Below, piece after piece: positions 9,701 through 17,608 of a DNA stretch of 64,000 nucleotides (within the stretch, counting starts at the first letter, position 1; every line of letters begins with the position of its first letter). The stretch is from Fidelibacterota bacterium (GTDB taxonomy: Bacteria; Fidelibacterota; Marinisomatia; SCGC-AAA003-L08; D37C17), in assembly GCA_002717625.1 (NCBI GenBank), contig PBEF01000011.1:35758-99757 (forward strand). Reading direction: 5' to 3'. Made by a program: the position numbers and the translations under genes. Below the pieces are notes generated by a model. It made no database searches. It saw only the letters and a program-made list of their open reading frames with translations, and was not told where the DNA came from.

Positions 9701-10298
9701 TTATATAGTGGATAAAATCAAAAAAATTGATTTGAATAAAGAATATATTACTATATTAGATGTAAATGAAATACAGGTTAATAATGGGATATTATTAGAA
9801 GACTTAATGCCTAAAAATAATATCAAGGTAAAAGATTTTAATATTCAAGATTTAAATCAAAAATTAATGAATCTAATTGATATGAATAATGTATTATTTC
9901 CTGATTTAGAAGATATTAATGATGATAGTAATAAGAATTTATTTGATTATTCACAATCTGTAAATCAGTATTTTTATTTTGTTGAAACTGCAACTATTAA
10001 TGGTGTTGAATTAACGGATAAGGATATGATAGTTGCTTATAATGATGATGTGGTCGTTGGCGCAAGACAATATGTATTAGAAGGCAGAATTGATGTTCCA
10101 CTTATGGGTTATGATAATTCATCAGAAAATACTAAAATATCTACAAAAGGATATTGTGAAGTTGGTGATATTCCTATAATTAAAGTTCATAGAGATAATG
10201 GTGAAGTGATTGACATGGATGTTATTTTAATAGATGATGATGGAACTTTAGGATTTCAATCTATAGGTCATGTTTATGTAATTTTACAAAAGGATTGA
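6753..10298 (+). CDS. Very large TPR-repeat lipoprotein
   Basis: 1181-aa envelope protein. A signal peptide ends in the lipobox FSSC (Cys at about 26), followed by a strongly basic Lys/Glu-rich stretch (about 35-55). Most of the protein consists of helical repeats with TPR-like periodicity (for example the LALNYFDLSIEKK and AVTFYNKYLEHAA units). The last 110 residues form a separate beta-rich domain (QYFYFVETATINGVELTDK, then VVVGARQYV and GHVYVILQKD) that resembles a C-terminal module common in secreted FCB-group proteins. The architecture recalls the TPR lipoproteins PorW/SprE of type IX secretion, but I cannot assign it. It stands between the redoxin protein and a small ORF that starts one base after its stop. 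Confidence 0.8.
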   Translation: MFNKRKETTYLYFAFLSIIILIFSSCSSEYSQIRNEKKLYKEEKKKERKEKTKNRRIQRNSKNEFKAYYNSYYLAKIKFRDALEEASVHQNSSNTRSNNSVKLFDDAIKYSNVVLDDFYNTDYWLDAAYIKARASYSKNIFSAASYYFNEIIKNKNNPYYYDSLVRMGFISLRLNDSKKLLSILEELDSSIDSFNSNIKKLDKKNPYKFIQNDLLQVESNYYILKAEEALYSNSPISEVEYYYKLAINSSIDKSKTEYLYSILLSIFESSNDILKVLEYTDKVISLNKLNKDDISSDLYLKDWFDLNRSLGLHSNIYKHIDSLYKESSNIKDKLYLLLERAKTYFYDENIELAFTEFNKLVQDYEEDLLLYKDYFSEVYYYLGQIYLKSKYDYKLALNYFDLSIEKKSKDNPSINKSKSLNDYLELYDQYLVANASNVKLTASDSLVVNEINVESGNNEFYIPVPDDYSYNSDNVDTLLFNMGSILYFDLDMKDEALNKFEFLYNGYTDSYLIPQVIKILNEIDPSIDWRRKFLGDLKVFSKNKNEVIDNSLIDSRNKAFKAMNSSIQEALNLFEINFDRYDDLNSLYMIAFIYDFYLKDPYQAVTFYNKYLEHAAADNINVVTNRLRSIETVLNDEINITKQRIAYSNSLQYLNYNSLISKDSILVSLSDCQKGESIKLKDKCKAFENVIDFLSPEELLDTLSVNLIGKWSNNKSMDLQIFDVAMTLYANIQDNELTAKYCKILIDYYADSDIINDVYLLLDKVEPNSDWSLVISNAIYEDFLEIEKFSPKTGLDIVNASLQKPKPATLSSENIFYKVYKDSLIQYQDSAVYSLKYNSNIFSDNRNLGEKFLISKLNTKEVRYTVDKNSIIKWDLNYSRSQEISEDDYYFDNNLKVIQESISPETKNYRYNINDTASECYYLEESYSCYEVRAIPNKDGFYKTIWFLELEDNVFLRIKENISNINQELLFKNEFKYKKIDSFYIVDKIKKIDLNKEYITILDVNEIQVNNGILLEDLMPKNNIKVKDFNIQDLNQKLMNLIDMNNVLFPDLEDINDDSNKNLFDYSQSVNQYFYFVETATINGVELTDKDMIVAYNDDVVVGARQYVLEGRIDVPLMGYDNSSENTKISTKGYCEVGDIPIIKVHRDNGEVIDMDVILIDDDGTLGFQSIGHVYVILQKD

Positions 10299-10299
10299 T

Positions 10300-10494
10300 T
10301 TGATTAAAACGAGAAAAACAAAATTACAGATATTATGGTCAATGCGAAAATGGTCCATTAAATATATTAATTGGAGGTTAATTACAGCTTATCCAGATGG
10401 ATTGAAATATGCTATTAGACATCCTCTAGAATTATGCAGAGATTTTTGGAATTATTTGATTTGGTGTCAAGAGATTGATAAAGATATAAATTGA
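10300..10494 (+). CDS. Small basic, aromatic-rich protein of unknown function
   Basis: 64 codons starting with TTG, seven bases after an AAGGA (10289-10293). The start is one base past the stop of the TPR lipoprotein and the gene ends 11 bases before pyrD, so it fits an operon without gaps. The product is rich in Trp, Arg and Lys (six Trp) with a short hydrophobic patch but no clear membrane helix. I do not recognise a family. The tight fit and lack of any competing frame argue for a real gene; the TTG start lowers certainty. Confidence 0.5.
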   Translation: MIKTRKTKLQILWSMRKWSIKYINWRLITAYPDGLKYAIRHPLELCRDFWNYLIWCQEIDKDIN

Positions 10495-10505
10495 TTTTTT
10501 AAATT

Positions 10506-11417
10506 ATGCTTAAAGTTAAAATTAAAAATATTGAATTTAGTTCTCCTATTATTGCTGCTAGTGGGACCTTTGGTTATGGTGATGAAGTTGATAATTTTGT
10601 TGATTTAAATCAGATTGGTTGTGTAATTACTAAATCAATAACTCTAGAACCGCGTTTAGGCAATCCTCCTCCTAGAATATTAGAGTCTAAATCTGGTATG
10701 ATTAATTCTATAGGTTTATCTAATGTGGGTGTCGAAAAATTTTGTTCTAATAAGCTACCTTTATTAAATAATATGAAAACTAATTTTATTATAAGCATTG
10801 CTGGCTCAAAAATTGATGATTATATAAAAGTGATGCGTATGATTGAAGATTGTCAAGGTGATCACGTTGGTTATGAAATTAATGTATCTTGTCCAAATGT
10901 CAAACAGGGTGGAATGGAATTTGGGGTTGATGGCAATGTTACTTTAGACTTGGTCTCCAGATTACGTGCAATTACTAATAAAATTCTAATTATTAAATTA
11001 AGTCCAAATGTAACTAGGATTGAAAATATTGCCTTAGCCGCTGAAAATGGAGGCGCAGATGCTGTAAGTGCTGTGAATACATTTATTGGAATGAGTATTG
11101 ATTATAAAACAGGTAAAATAAGTTTAAGCACTAAGTTTGGAGGGGTATCTGGCCCTGCCATTAAACCATTAGCATTGGCTAAAATTCATAAAATATATAA
11201 TAAAATTGATATTCCTATTATTGGGATGGGTGGAATTTCTTCTTATAAAGATGTTATCGAATTTATGAGATTAGGATCAACTATGGTTCAAATAGGAACT
11301 CTAAATTATAGAGATCCATCTATAATATCTAATATAGGTTTTAAATTAGAGTTATTTTTAAAAGATAATGAAATTGATAGTATCGTCAATTTAATTGGCA
11401 ACTATTATGATAGTTAG
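10506..11417 (+). CDS. pyrD: Dihydroorotate dehydrogenase, class 1B-type catalytic subunit
   Basis: Oxidises dihydroorotate to orotate in pyrimidine synthesis. Landmarks are SPIIAASGTFGYGDE near the N-terminus, NSIGLSNVG (substrate loop), NVSCPNVKQGG with the catalytic Cys at about 129 (class 1; class 2 uses Ser), IIKLSPN, AVNTFIGMSID, and the FMN-phosphate GMGGISS segment. AVNTFIGMSID and FGGVSGPA favour class 1B (NAD-linked, needing PyrK). No pyrK is adjacent, so the partner must be encoded elsewhere. Its end overlaps the start of the RlpA-like gene. Confidence 0.95.
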   Translation: MLKVKIKNIEFSSPIIAASGTFGYGDEVDNFVDLNQIGCVITKSITLEPRLGNPPPRILESKSGMINSIGLSNVGVEKFCSNKLPLLNNMKTNFIISIAGSKIDDYIKVMRMIEDCQGDHVGYEINVSCPNVKQGGMEFGVDGNVTLDLVSRLRAITNKILIIKLSPNVTRIENIALAAENGGADAVSAVNTFIGMSIDYKTGKISLSTKFGGVSGPAIKPLALAKIHKIYNKIDIPIIGMGGISSYKDVIEFMRLGSTMVQIGTLNYRDPSIISNIGFKLELFLKDNEIDSIVNLIGNYYDS

Positions 11418-11898
11418 AATTATTTATTGTTTTATTATTTTGGTACTGTGCTCTTGCACAGCATCGCCTCGGTATTCATCTTCATCTAATGCAAAGAAAC
11501 AGTCCATTAAAAAAAATGTTTCAAAATTTTCGAACAATAGAAGTTTAAGAAATAAAAATGTAAAAGTAGGGGATGTGATTAGAGGAGTATCATCATGGTA
11601 TGGACCAAATTTTCATGGTAAATTAACAGCAAATGGTGAAGTTTTTGATCAGTATGGAGTCACAGCTGCGCATAAAACTTTACCTTTGGGTACAGTGGTT
11701 AGAGTTACTAATATAGATAATGATAAATCTATCATTTTACGAATTAATGATAGGGGCCCATATGTTGGTAATAGAATATTGGATTGTTCTTATGGTGCAG
11801 CAACTAAATTAGGTTTTAAAGATTTAGGAACTGCTAATGTAGAAATTAAAATTATAGAAATAGGAGATGGTGTTTATATGCATCATAATAGTAAGTAA
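11407..11898 (+). CDS. rlpA: RlpA-like septal lytic transglycosylase lipoprotein
   Basis: 163-aa lipoprotein with a short signal peptide ending VLCSC, then a Ser/Lys-rich linker and a double-psi beta-barrel domain (about 65-150). The domain has GVSSWYGPNFHGKLTANGE, TAAHKTLPLGT and RINDRGPY, the standard RlpA signature including the catalytic Asp of NDRGP. RlpA proteins cleave denuded glycan strands of peptidoglycan. There is no C-terminal SPOR domain. I chose ATG 11407, which overlaps the pyrD stop by 11 bases; a TTG at 11395 is in frame but adds no sensible signal residues. Confidence 0.9.
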   Translation: MIVRIIYCFIILVLCSCTASPRYSSSSNAKKQSIKKNVSKFSNNRSLRNKNVKVGDVIRGVSSWYGPNFHGKLTANGEVFDQYGVTAAHKTLPLGTVVRVTNIDNDKSIILRINDRGPYVGNRILDCSYGAATKLGFKDLGTANVEIKIIEIGDGVYMHHNSK

Positions 11899-11900
11899 TT

Positions 11901-12710
11901 ATGTCTAATCAAAAAAAATCACGTACTTTAATTAATATAATAGGAATTCCTTTTATGATATCTTCAATATATTTAGGTGATTTTTATTTTTCTGTATTGA
12001 TATATTTAGCAATATTGATTGGGATACTTGAATTTAGTAGGATATGTAAGGGTAAAGAAATATATATTCAATTAATTCCAATTTTTATAGCATTTATTTT
12101 AATCATTCTTAATCCTTATAATATTGAATTATTATTTATAATATCCATATTTATTGGTACTTATGAAATATTTAGAAAGAAAGAAAATCCCATTTCTAAT
12201 ATTGGTACAACAATTTTTACAATAGTTTGGGTCTGTTTTTTTATGAATTATATTATTTTAATTAGAAATATTCCTGAACAAGGCATGCTTTTAACTTTTA
12301 TTATGTTTCTATCTGTATGGATATGTGATAGTATGGCTTTTATTTTTGGATCAAAATTTGGAGAAAAAAAAATACTTCCTAAAATTAGCCCAAATAAAAC
12401 ATGGCTTGGATCTATTGCTGGTTTTATGGGTGTTTTAGTATTCCATTTTATACTTTTAAAATTCAATGTTTTGTATCAAGAAAATTATAATTTTACAGTT
12501 TTTGATGTTTTAAATTTCAGCATCATTTTTGGAATCATAGGGCAATTGGGAGATTTCCTTGAATCTATGATTAAAAGAGAACTAAATGTTAAAGATTCTG
12601 GTACAATTTTGCAAGGTCATGGTGGCATATTAGATAGAATGGATTCACTTATGCTTGCTGCCCCTTGTTATTATATATATATAAAATTTATAATAGGTAT
12701 AAATGGTTGA
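11901..12710 (+). CDS. cdsA: Phosphatidate cytidylyltransferase
   Basis: Integral membrane CDP-diacylglycerol synthase that makes the activated precursor of bacterial phospholipids from phosphatidate and CTP. About seven hydrophobic segments are visible. The signature pattern near the C-terminus (KRELNVKDSGTILQGHGG followed by ILDRMDS) matches the family motif K-R-x4-K-D-x-G...HGG-x-x-D-R-x-D. Length 269 aa is normal. It begins two bases after the RlpA stop and its 3' end overlaps the following MutL-like gene by eight bases. Confidence 0.93.
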   Translation: MSNQKKSRTLINIIGIPFMISSIYLGDFYFSVLIYLAILIGILEFSRICKGKEIYIQLIPIFIAFILIILNPYNIELLFIISIFIGTYEIFRKKENPISNIGTTIFTIVWVCFFMNYIILIRNIPEQGMLLTFIMFLSVWICDSMAFIFGSKFGEKKILPKISPNKTWLGSIAGFMGVLVFHFILLKFNVLYQENYNFTVFDVLNFSIIFGIIGQLGDFLESMIKRELNVKDSGTILQGHGGILDRMDSLMLAAPCYYIYIKFIIGING

Positions 12711-14514
12711 TTTAAAAAATATTAAAACTATCCTAGCTACTGATTGTGGTTCTACAACTACAAAAGCAATTTTAATTGAATGTATTAATGGAGAATACCG
12801 TTTAACTTTTAGAGGAGAAGCTCCTACTACAGTTGAGGCTCCTTTTGAGGATGTTACAAGAGGAGTTTTAAATTCAATTATTGAATTAGAGGAGTTATCT
12901 GGTAAGAAAATTTTAGATGGAGAAAAATTTATTAACACTTCTTCAGAAAATACAGACGGTATTGACATATATATATCAACGAGTTCTGCTGGAGGAGGAT
13001 TGCAAATGATGGTTGGAGGTGTTGTGAGAAGTATGACAGGTGAGAGTGCCCAAAGAGCAGCTTTAGGTGCAGGTGCAATTGTTATGGATATTCTTGCATC
13101 TAATGATGGGAGATTGTATCATGAAAAGGTTAAAAGAATTAGGGAATTAAGGCCTGATATGGTATTGCTGTCTGGAGGTGTTGATGGAGGAACTGTCTCC
13201 CATGTTGTAGAATTGGCAGAAATAATTAAAACTGCAAATCCAAAGCCACGTCTTGGGATGAATTATAAACTTCCTGTTATATATGCTGGAAATAATAAAG
13301 CTCAAGAAAATGTTCAAGATGTAATTGGAGATATCTCTGATTTATTAGTAGTTCCTAATATTAGACCAACTTTAGAAGAAGAGAATTTAAAGCCAAGTAG
13401 GGATAAAATTCATGATTTGTTTATGGAGCATGTCATGGCTCAAGCTCCTGGATATAATAAACTTATGGAATGGACTGATTTTCCTATTATGCCAACACCT
13501 GGAGCTGTAGGTGAAATTATTAAAAAGATTTCTGAAGTTGAGAATATATCAGTTGTTGGAGTTGATATAGGAGGAGCTACTACAGATGTTTTTTCTGTTT
13601 TTAATGGAGAATTTAATAGAACTGTTAGCGCTAATTTAGGTATGAGTTATTCAATATGTAATGTGTTGTCTGAAGCAGGTGTTTCAAATGTTTCAAGATG
13701 GGTTCCTTTTAAAATAGAATCTTTGAAGTTAACAAATAGAATTGCTAATAAAATGATACGTCCAACAACTATCCCCCAATCATTAGAGGATTTAAAAATT
13801 GAGCAAGCGCTTGCACGAGAAGCCTTAAAATTATCCTTTATTCAACATAAAGAATTTGCAGTATCTTTAAAAGGTGTTCAGCAAGAAAGGACTATATCAG
13901 ACACTTTTGATCAAAAAATGTCTGGAGAAACTATTGTTAATATGAAAGAGCTTGATTTGATTGTTGGTTCAGGAGGGGTTCTTTCACATGCTCCTAGAAG
14001 ATCGCAGGCAATGAGGATGCTAATTGATTCATTTTTACCTGAAGGCATTACTCAGATAGCCGTAGATTCTATCTTTATGATGCCACAATTAGGAGTATTG
14101 TCAACATTTCATGAAAAAGCAGCTTTAGAAGTGTTTCATAAAGATTGTCTTATAAAATTAGGATCTTGTGTAGCTCCTTTAGGGCAATATAAAATTAATC
14201 AAGATTTATTACAGTATGAAATATCAACAGATGAAAAAAAGTATAAAGGTCATTTGAAATATGGAGAATTACTTTTATTACCTATATCAAGTGGAAAGTA
14301 TAGCTGTGTTATTAAGCCTAATAGGAATGTAGATATTGGCTTTGGTAAAGGGAATGATTTTATTGGTGAAATTTATGGAGGTGAGGTTGGAATTGTGTTA
14401 GATGGTAGAGGCAGAGAAATTTATTTTTCTGCTGATGAAAATGAAAGAATTAATCAAATTTTAGAATGGTCACATCAAACTAATGAGTATAATAAGGAAG
14501 AAATAAATGTCTAA
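12703..14514 (+). CDS. MutL/GlmL-like ASKHA ATPase (glutamate mutase accessory family)
   Basis: 603-aa protein of the 'glutamate mutase L' family, which has an actin/Hsp70-like ATPase fold. The phosphate-1 loop ATDCGSTTTKA lies at about 12-22, phosphate-2 VGVDIGGATTDV at about 285-297, and the adenosine motif VGSGGVLSHA at about 425. In the clostridial pathway this protein accompanies the B12-dependent glutamate mutase. No mutase S or E subunit gene is nearby. Instead it heads a run of seven co-directional genes of mostly unknown function with overlapping ends (it overlaps the next by eight bases), so a different role, probably as the ATPase of a membrane complex, is likely. It is unrelated to the DNA-repair MutL. 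Confidence 0.8.
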   Translation: MVDLKNIKTILATDCGSTTTKAILIECINGEYRLTFRGEAPTTVEAPFEDVTRGVLNSIIELEELSGKKILDGEKFINTSSENTDGIDIYISTSSAGGGLQMMVGGVVRSMTGESAQRAALGAGAIVMDILASNDGRLYHEKVKRIRELRPDMVLLSGGVDGGTVSHVVELAEIIKTANPKPRLGMNYKLPVIYAGNNKAQENVQDVIGDISDLLVVPNIRPTLEEENLKPSRDKIHDLFMEHVMAQAPGYNKLMEWTDFPIMPTPGAVGEIIKKISEVENISVVGVDIGGATTDVFSVFNGEFNRTVSANLGMSYSICNVLSEAGVSNVSRWVPFKIESLKLTNRIANKMIRPTTIPQSLEDLKIEQALAREALKLSFIQHKEFAVSLKGVQQERTISDTFDQKMSGETIVNMKELDLIVGSGGVLSHAPRRSQAMRMLIDSFLPEGITQIAVDSIFMMPQLGVLSTFHEKAALEVFHKDCLIKLGSCVAPLGQYKINQDLLQYEISTDEKKYKGHLKYGELLLLPISSGKYSCVIKPNRNVDIGFGKGNDFIGEIYGGEVGIVLDGRGREIYFSADENERINQILEWSHQTNEYNKEEINV

Positions 14515-15628
14515 GTCTTATACTCCAGGATTAAAAGTTGTAAGAGATGCTAAAGTATCAAAAGAGAGGCGTTTGCCTTTAAAGGGCAATGTGCATGTAA
14601 ATATAGATGATATAGTTAGTTCTGATACTATTATAGCCTCAACAGAAATTCCAGGTAATGTGCAAATGATTAATATTGCTAATCAGTTGAATATTGATCC
14701 TAATCAAATAGAAAATTGTATGCTAGTTAAAATAAATGACAATGTTGAAAAAAATCAATTGATAGCTCAAAGCAAAGGACTTTTTGGAATGTTTAAAACA
14801 GATGTTAAATCTCCTATTGATGGAAAAATTATTAATGTTTCTAATATTACAGGTCAAGTTGTTGTTTCAGAGCATCCTATACCTATTAATGTTGATGCTT
14901 ATATACCAGGTAAAGTAAAAGATGTTTATAATAATGAAGGTATATTAATTGACTCTATAGGAACTTTTGTTCAGGGCATTATTGGTATTGGTGGTGAGAA
15001 GCAAGGCAAAATGCATGTTTTAGTTGACAACCCATCAGATAAAGTCAAAATTTCATCTATTACAAATAGCTTGAAAGATAAAATTGTCGTATGTGGTTCT
15101 TATATAGATTTGGAAATATATAAAAAAGCAAAAAGTATTGGTGTAAAGGGGATAGTTTGTGGGGGCATTGATTATAATGTCATTTCTGAAATTCTAGGTT
15201 ATTCTTTAGGTGTAGCTATCACAGGAACTGAGGATACTACAACATTAATTTTAACTGAAGGTTTTGGAAATATTAATATGGCATTAAAAACATTTAATAT
15301 TCTAAAAGAAAATAATAATAAGGATGTTTCTATAAATGGGGCTACTCAAATTCGAGCAGGTGTTCTTAGACCTGAAATTTTCATTAAATCAGATGGCTCT
15401 GGAGAGAGTAAGGATTTCAAAGAAAATGATTTAGTTATTTCTATAGGTTCTATTGTTAGGGTTATTAGGGAACCATATTTCGGCAAGATTGGAAAGATTT
15501 CATCATTGCCATATGAATTAGATCAAATGGAGTCTGAAACAAAAGTTAGAGTAGCAGAAGTTAAATTTGAGGATAGTACTAAAAAAATAATTCCTAGAGC
15601 TAATTTAGAAGTTATTTTGTCTAGTTAA
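14507..15628 (+). CDS. Barrel-sandwich-hybrid protein with C-terminal KOW/SH3-like segment, unknown function
   Basis: 373-aa protein without signal peptide or membrane helix. An N-terminal part (about 15-175) has two beta-sandwich stretches like lipoyl/RnfC-type barrel-sandwich hybrids (DNVEKNQLIAQSKG, VKSPIDGKIINVSN and PIPINVDAYIPGKVKDV). The middle alpha/beta part contains VVCGSYIDLEIYKKA and GVKGIVCGGID. A C-terminal SH3/KOW-like part (about 315-370) includes GSIVRVIREPYFGKIGKI. I do not know a named family. Its overlap with the MutL-like gene upstream and the membrane-protein genes downstream suggest it is a soluble or peripheral subunit that links ATPase and membrane. Confidence 0.7.
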   Translation: MSKSYTPGLKVVRDAKVSKERRLPLKGNVHVNIDDIVSSDTIIASTEIPGNVQMINIANQLNIDPNQIENCMLVKINDNVEKNQLIAQSKGLFGMFKTDVKSPIDGKIINVSNITGQVVVSEHPIPINVDAYIPGKVKDVYNNEGILIDSIGTFVQGIIGIGGEKQGKMHVLVDNPSDKVKISSITNSLKDKIVVCGSYIDLEIYKKAKSIGVKGIVCGGIDYNVISEILGYSLGVAITGTEDTTTLILTEGFGNINMALKTFNILKENNNKDVSINGATQIRAGVLRPEIFIKSDGSGESKDFKENDLVISIGSIVRVIREPYFGKIGKISSLPYELDQMESETKVRVAEVKFEDSTKKIIPRANLEVILSS

Positions 15629-15644
15629 AGTTTATTAAAATACA

Positions 15645-15911
15645 ATGATGAAAAATGCTGAAAAAACTACTTTAACTGAATTTGCAAAAAAAATTGTTGA
15701 TAAGAGGGTATCTGTATTAGCAATTTTTTTATTAGAAAGCACAAAACATATATCTTTTATTGCAGGCCAAACATTAATATTTTTTGGACCAATATTGACA
15801 CTGTTTGTTAAGGATAAGAAATATTATGATTTTATTAATTTATTGGAAGAAAGAAAGAATATCGAATTTTTAATATCTGAAATTGAATGTTTGCATTTTA
15901 AAACTAAGTGA
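15645..15911 (+). CDS. Small membrane-associated protein of the MutL/DUF6754 cluster
   Basis: 88 residues from an ATG at 15645 (a second ATG follows directly). There is an amphipathic N-terminal helix, one hydrophobic hairpin-like stretch (about 43-60, HISFIAGQTLIFFGPILTLFV) and a charged C-terminus with LLEERKNIEFLISEIE. No named family recognised. It ends seven bases before the DUF6754-like gene and fits the operon exactly. Confidence 0.65.
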   Translation: MMKNAEKTTLTEFAKKIVDKRVSVLAIFLLESTKHISFIAGQTLIFFGPILTLFVKDKKYYDFINLLEERKNIEFLISEIECLHFKTK

Positions 15912-15917
15912 TAGTAT

Positions 15918-16793
15918 ATGAGTAATCTGAAACAATATATTTATTTTTTAATTATACCATTAATTATTCTTATAATTTATTTTTTAAATCCATTTGATGT
16001 ATTTGTTGATGGAAATCAATTGTCCTTTGTATCCATGCTAATTTCATGTTTTATGATTGAGTATTTTATTCAAAAAGCTAAAAGTGGTGAAGAAATATAT
16101 ATGCGTCCAATTCCAGCTATGAAGGCTATGGAGGAAGCTGTTGGAAGAGCTACGGAAATGGGATCTTCAGTTTTATATGTACCCGGAATCCAAGGACTTG
16201 ATGAAATTGACACTATATCAGGAATTATTATTTTAGGTCATGTTGCAGGAATGACAGCTGAATATGAATCAGATTTACATGTTCCTTGTTGTGTTCCTAT
16301 TGTTATGGAAGCTGCACGTGAATCATGTAAAGAAGCTTATTTGAAAAAAGGGAGACCTGATTTATATAATGATAGGATGGTTCATTATGTTACAGATGAT
16401 CAATTTGCATATGCTGCTGGAGTTAATGGTATTATGTTGAGAGAAAAGCCAGCGGCAGTTTTTTATCAAGGAAAATTTTATGCTGAATCATTAATATTAG
16501 CAGAAACTGGAAACTCTGTAGGAGCAATTCAAGTAGCCGGAACCGGCTCATCATCACAAATTCCATTTTTTGTTACAGCCTGTGATTATGTTTTGATTGG
16601 AGAAGAATTCTATGCTGCTAGTGCATATTTATCAGGTAGCTCAGAAATGATAGGTAGTATAAAAGGTCAAGATTATGTGAAATTATTATGCATGTTTTTT
16701 ATAGGTATAGTATTTTTATCTTCAATTTTTAATTATTTCGGGATTTTTGTATTTGATATAATGAGTTTATTTAAAATAAATATAATTAACTAA
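15918..16793 (+). CDS. DUF6754-like membrane protein
   Basis: 291-aa protein with two N-terminal hydrophobic helices (8-28 and 38-55), a large soluble domain and one C-terminal helix (about 258-280). The soluble domain carries the pattern I associate with DUF6754: SVLYVPGIQGLDEIDTISG, KGRPDLYNDRMV, TDDQFAYAAGV, REKPAAVFYQGKFYAES, VAGTGSSSQIPFF, CDYVLIGEEFYAASAYLSG and GSIKGQDY. The function of this family is not known. The start codon is ATG 15918. Its stop overlaps the next start (TAATG). Confidence 0.72.
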   Translation: MSNLKQYIYFLIIPLIILIIYFLNPFDVFVDGNQLSFVSMLISCFMIEYFIQKAKSGEEIYMRPIPAMKAMEEAVGRATEMGSSVLYVPGIQGLDEIDTISGIIILGHVAGMTAEYESDLHVPCCVPIVMEAARESCKEAYLKKGRPDLYNDRMVHYVTDDQFAYAAGVNGIMLREKPAAVFYQGKFYAESLILAETGNSVGAIQVAGTGSSSQIPFFVTACDYVLIGEEFYAASAYLSGSSEMIGSIKGQDYVKLLCMFFIGIVFLSSIFNYFGIFVFDIMSLFKINIIN

Positions 16794-17608
16794 TGTTTAT
16801 AAAGAGACAATTAGCCATAATAGTAATGATGTCTATGGGATTTCTTGCTTTATCTGGTTATTTTTTAAATTTTTCTGTTTTGAGAGAATTTACCGATAGA
16901 GATGCTCCGCAATGGTATATGATTATAGCAGGATTTGCTGCTTTTTTAGGATGTTTAAATTTACTTCAGTTACATATCCAAAAAGTGGTTAATAAACAAA
17001 AAAATTGGCAATATAGTATTTTTACATTGTTAGGTTTTATAATTATGATAGTTTTTGCTTTTGTTTATAAAAATGTTGATACACCCTGGGGTCCTCATTT
17101 AAAAGATGAAAATTCATCATTTTATTGGATGTATAATTTTATATATCTTCCATTAGCTTCAACAATGTTTGCATTATTAGCTTTTTTTGTTGCTTCAGCA
17201 TCTTATAGGGCTTTTAGAATAAGAAATTTTGAGGCGACACTTTTATTGATTTCTGGAGTTCTACTAATGTTAGGGAGAGTTCCAATTGGGGCTATTATTC
17301 CATGGTGGGTAGTTGTTATTATGTATGTTTCTTTTCTATTTGCTATGATTGCATCTAAAATAAAAAATAGAAAAGTTTTTTTTATTTCATTTATTTGTGT
17401 AAATCTTCTTTGTTTGTTCCTAGGCTTTCAATTAGAATGGAATACATCTACGCCACTATTTCTATTAATACCTTCTATACAAGAATGGATTATGGCTGTA
17501 CCTGCAACCGCAGGTTCTAGAGCTATAATGATTGGTATTGCTTTAGGTATTGTCGCGCAATCATTTAGAATAATTACAGGTAGAGAACGCTCTATCTTAG
17601 GAGATTAA
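16793..17608 (+). CDS. Polytopic membrane protein of the MutL/DUF6754 cluster
   Basis: 271 aa with about seven to eight hydrophobic segments. The first (about 8-27) resembles an uncleaved signal anchor. A conserved-looking extracytoplasmic loop DTPWGPHLKDENSSFYWMYN lies near 95-115, and PIGAIIPWWVVVIMY near 161-175. No family recognised. It overlaps the upstream gene by one base and is followed with no gap by the next membrane gene. Confidence 0.7.
   Translation: MFIKRQLAIIVMMSMGFLALSGYFLNFSVLREFTDRDAPQWYMIIAGFAAFLGCLNLLQLHIQKVVNKQKNWQYSIFTLLGFIIMIVFAFVYKNVDTPWGPHLKDENSSFYWMYNFIYLPLASTMFALLAFFVASASYRAFRIRNFEATLLLISGVLLMLGRVPIGAIIPWWVVVIMYVSFLFAMIASKIKNRKVFFISFICVNLLCLFLGFQLEWNTSTPLFLLIPSIQEWIMAVPATAGSRAIMIGIALGIVAQSFRIITGRERSILGD

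Noticed and set aside
12645..12968. Minus-strand frame across the cdsA/MutL-like junction
   Set aside because: Covers two well-supported plus-strand genes and shows no family pattern.
12703..14514. DNA mismatch-repair MutL
   Set aside because: The motifs are of the actin-like GlmL/MutL ATPase family; there is no GHKL ATPase motif of repair MutL.
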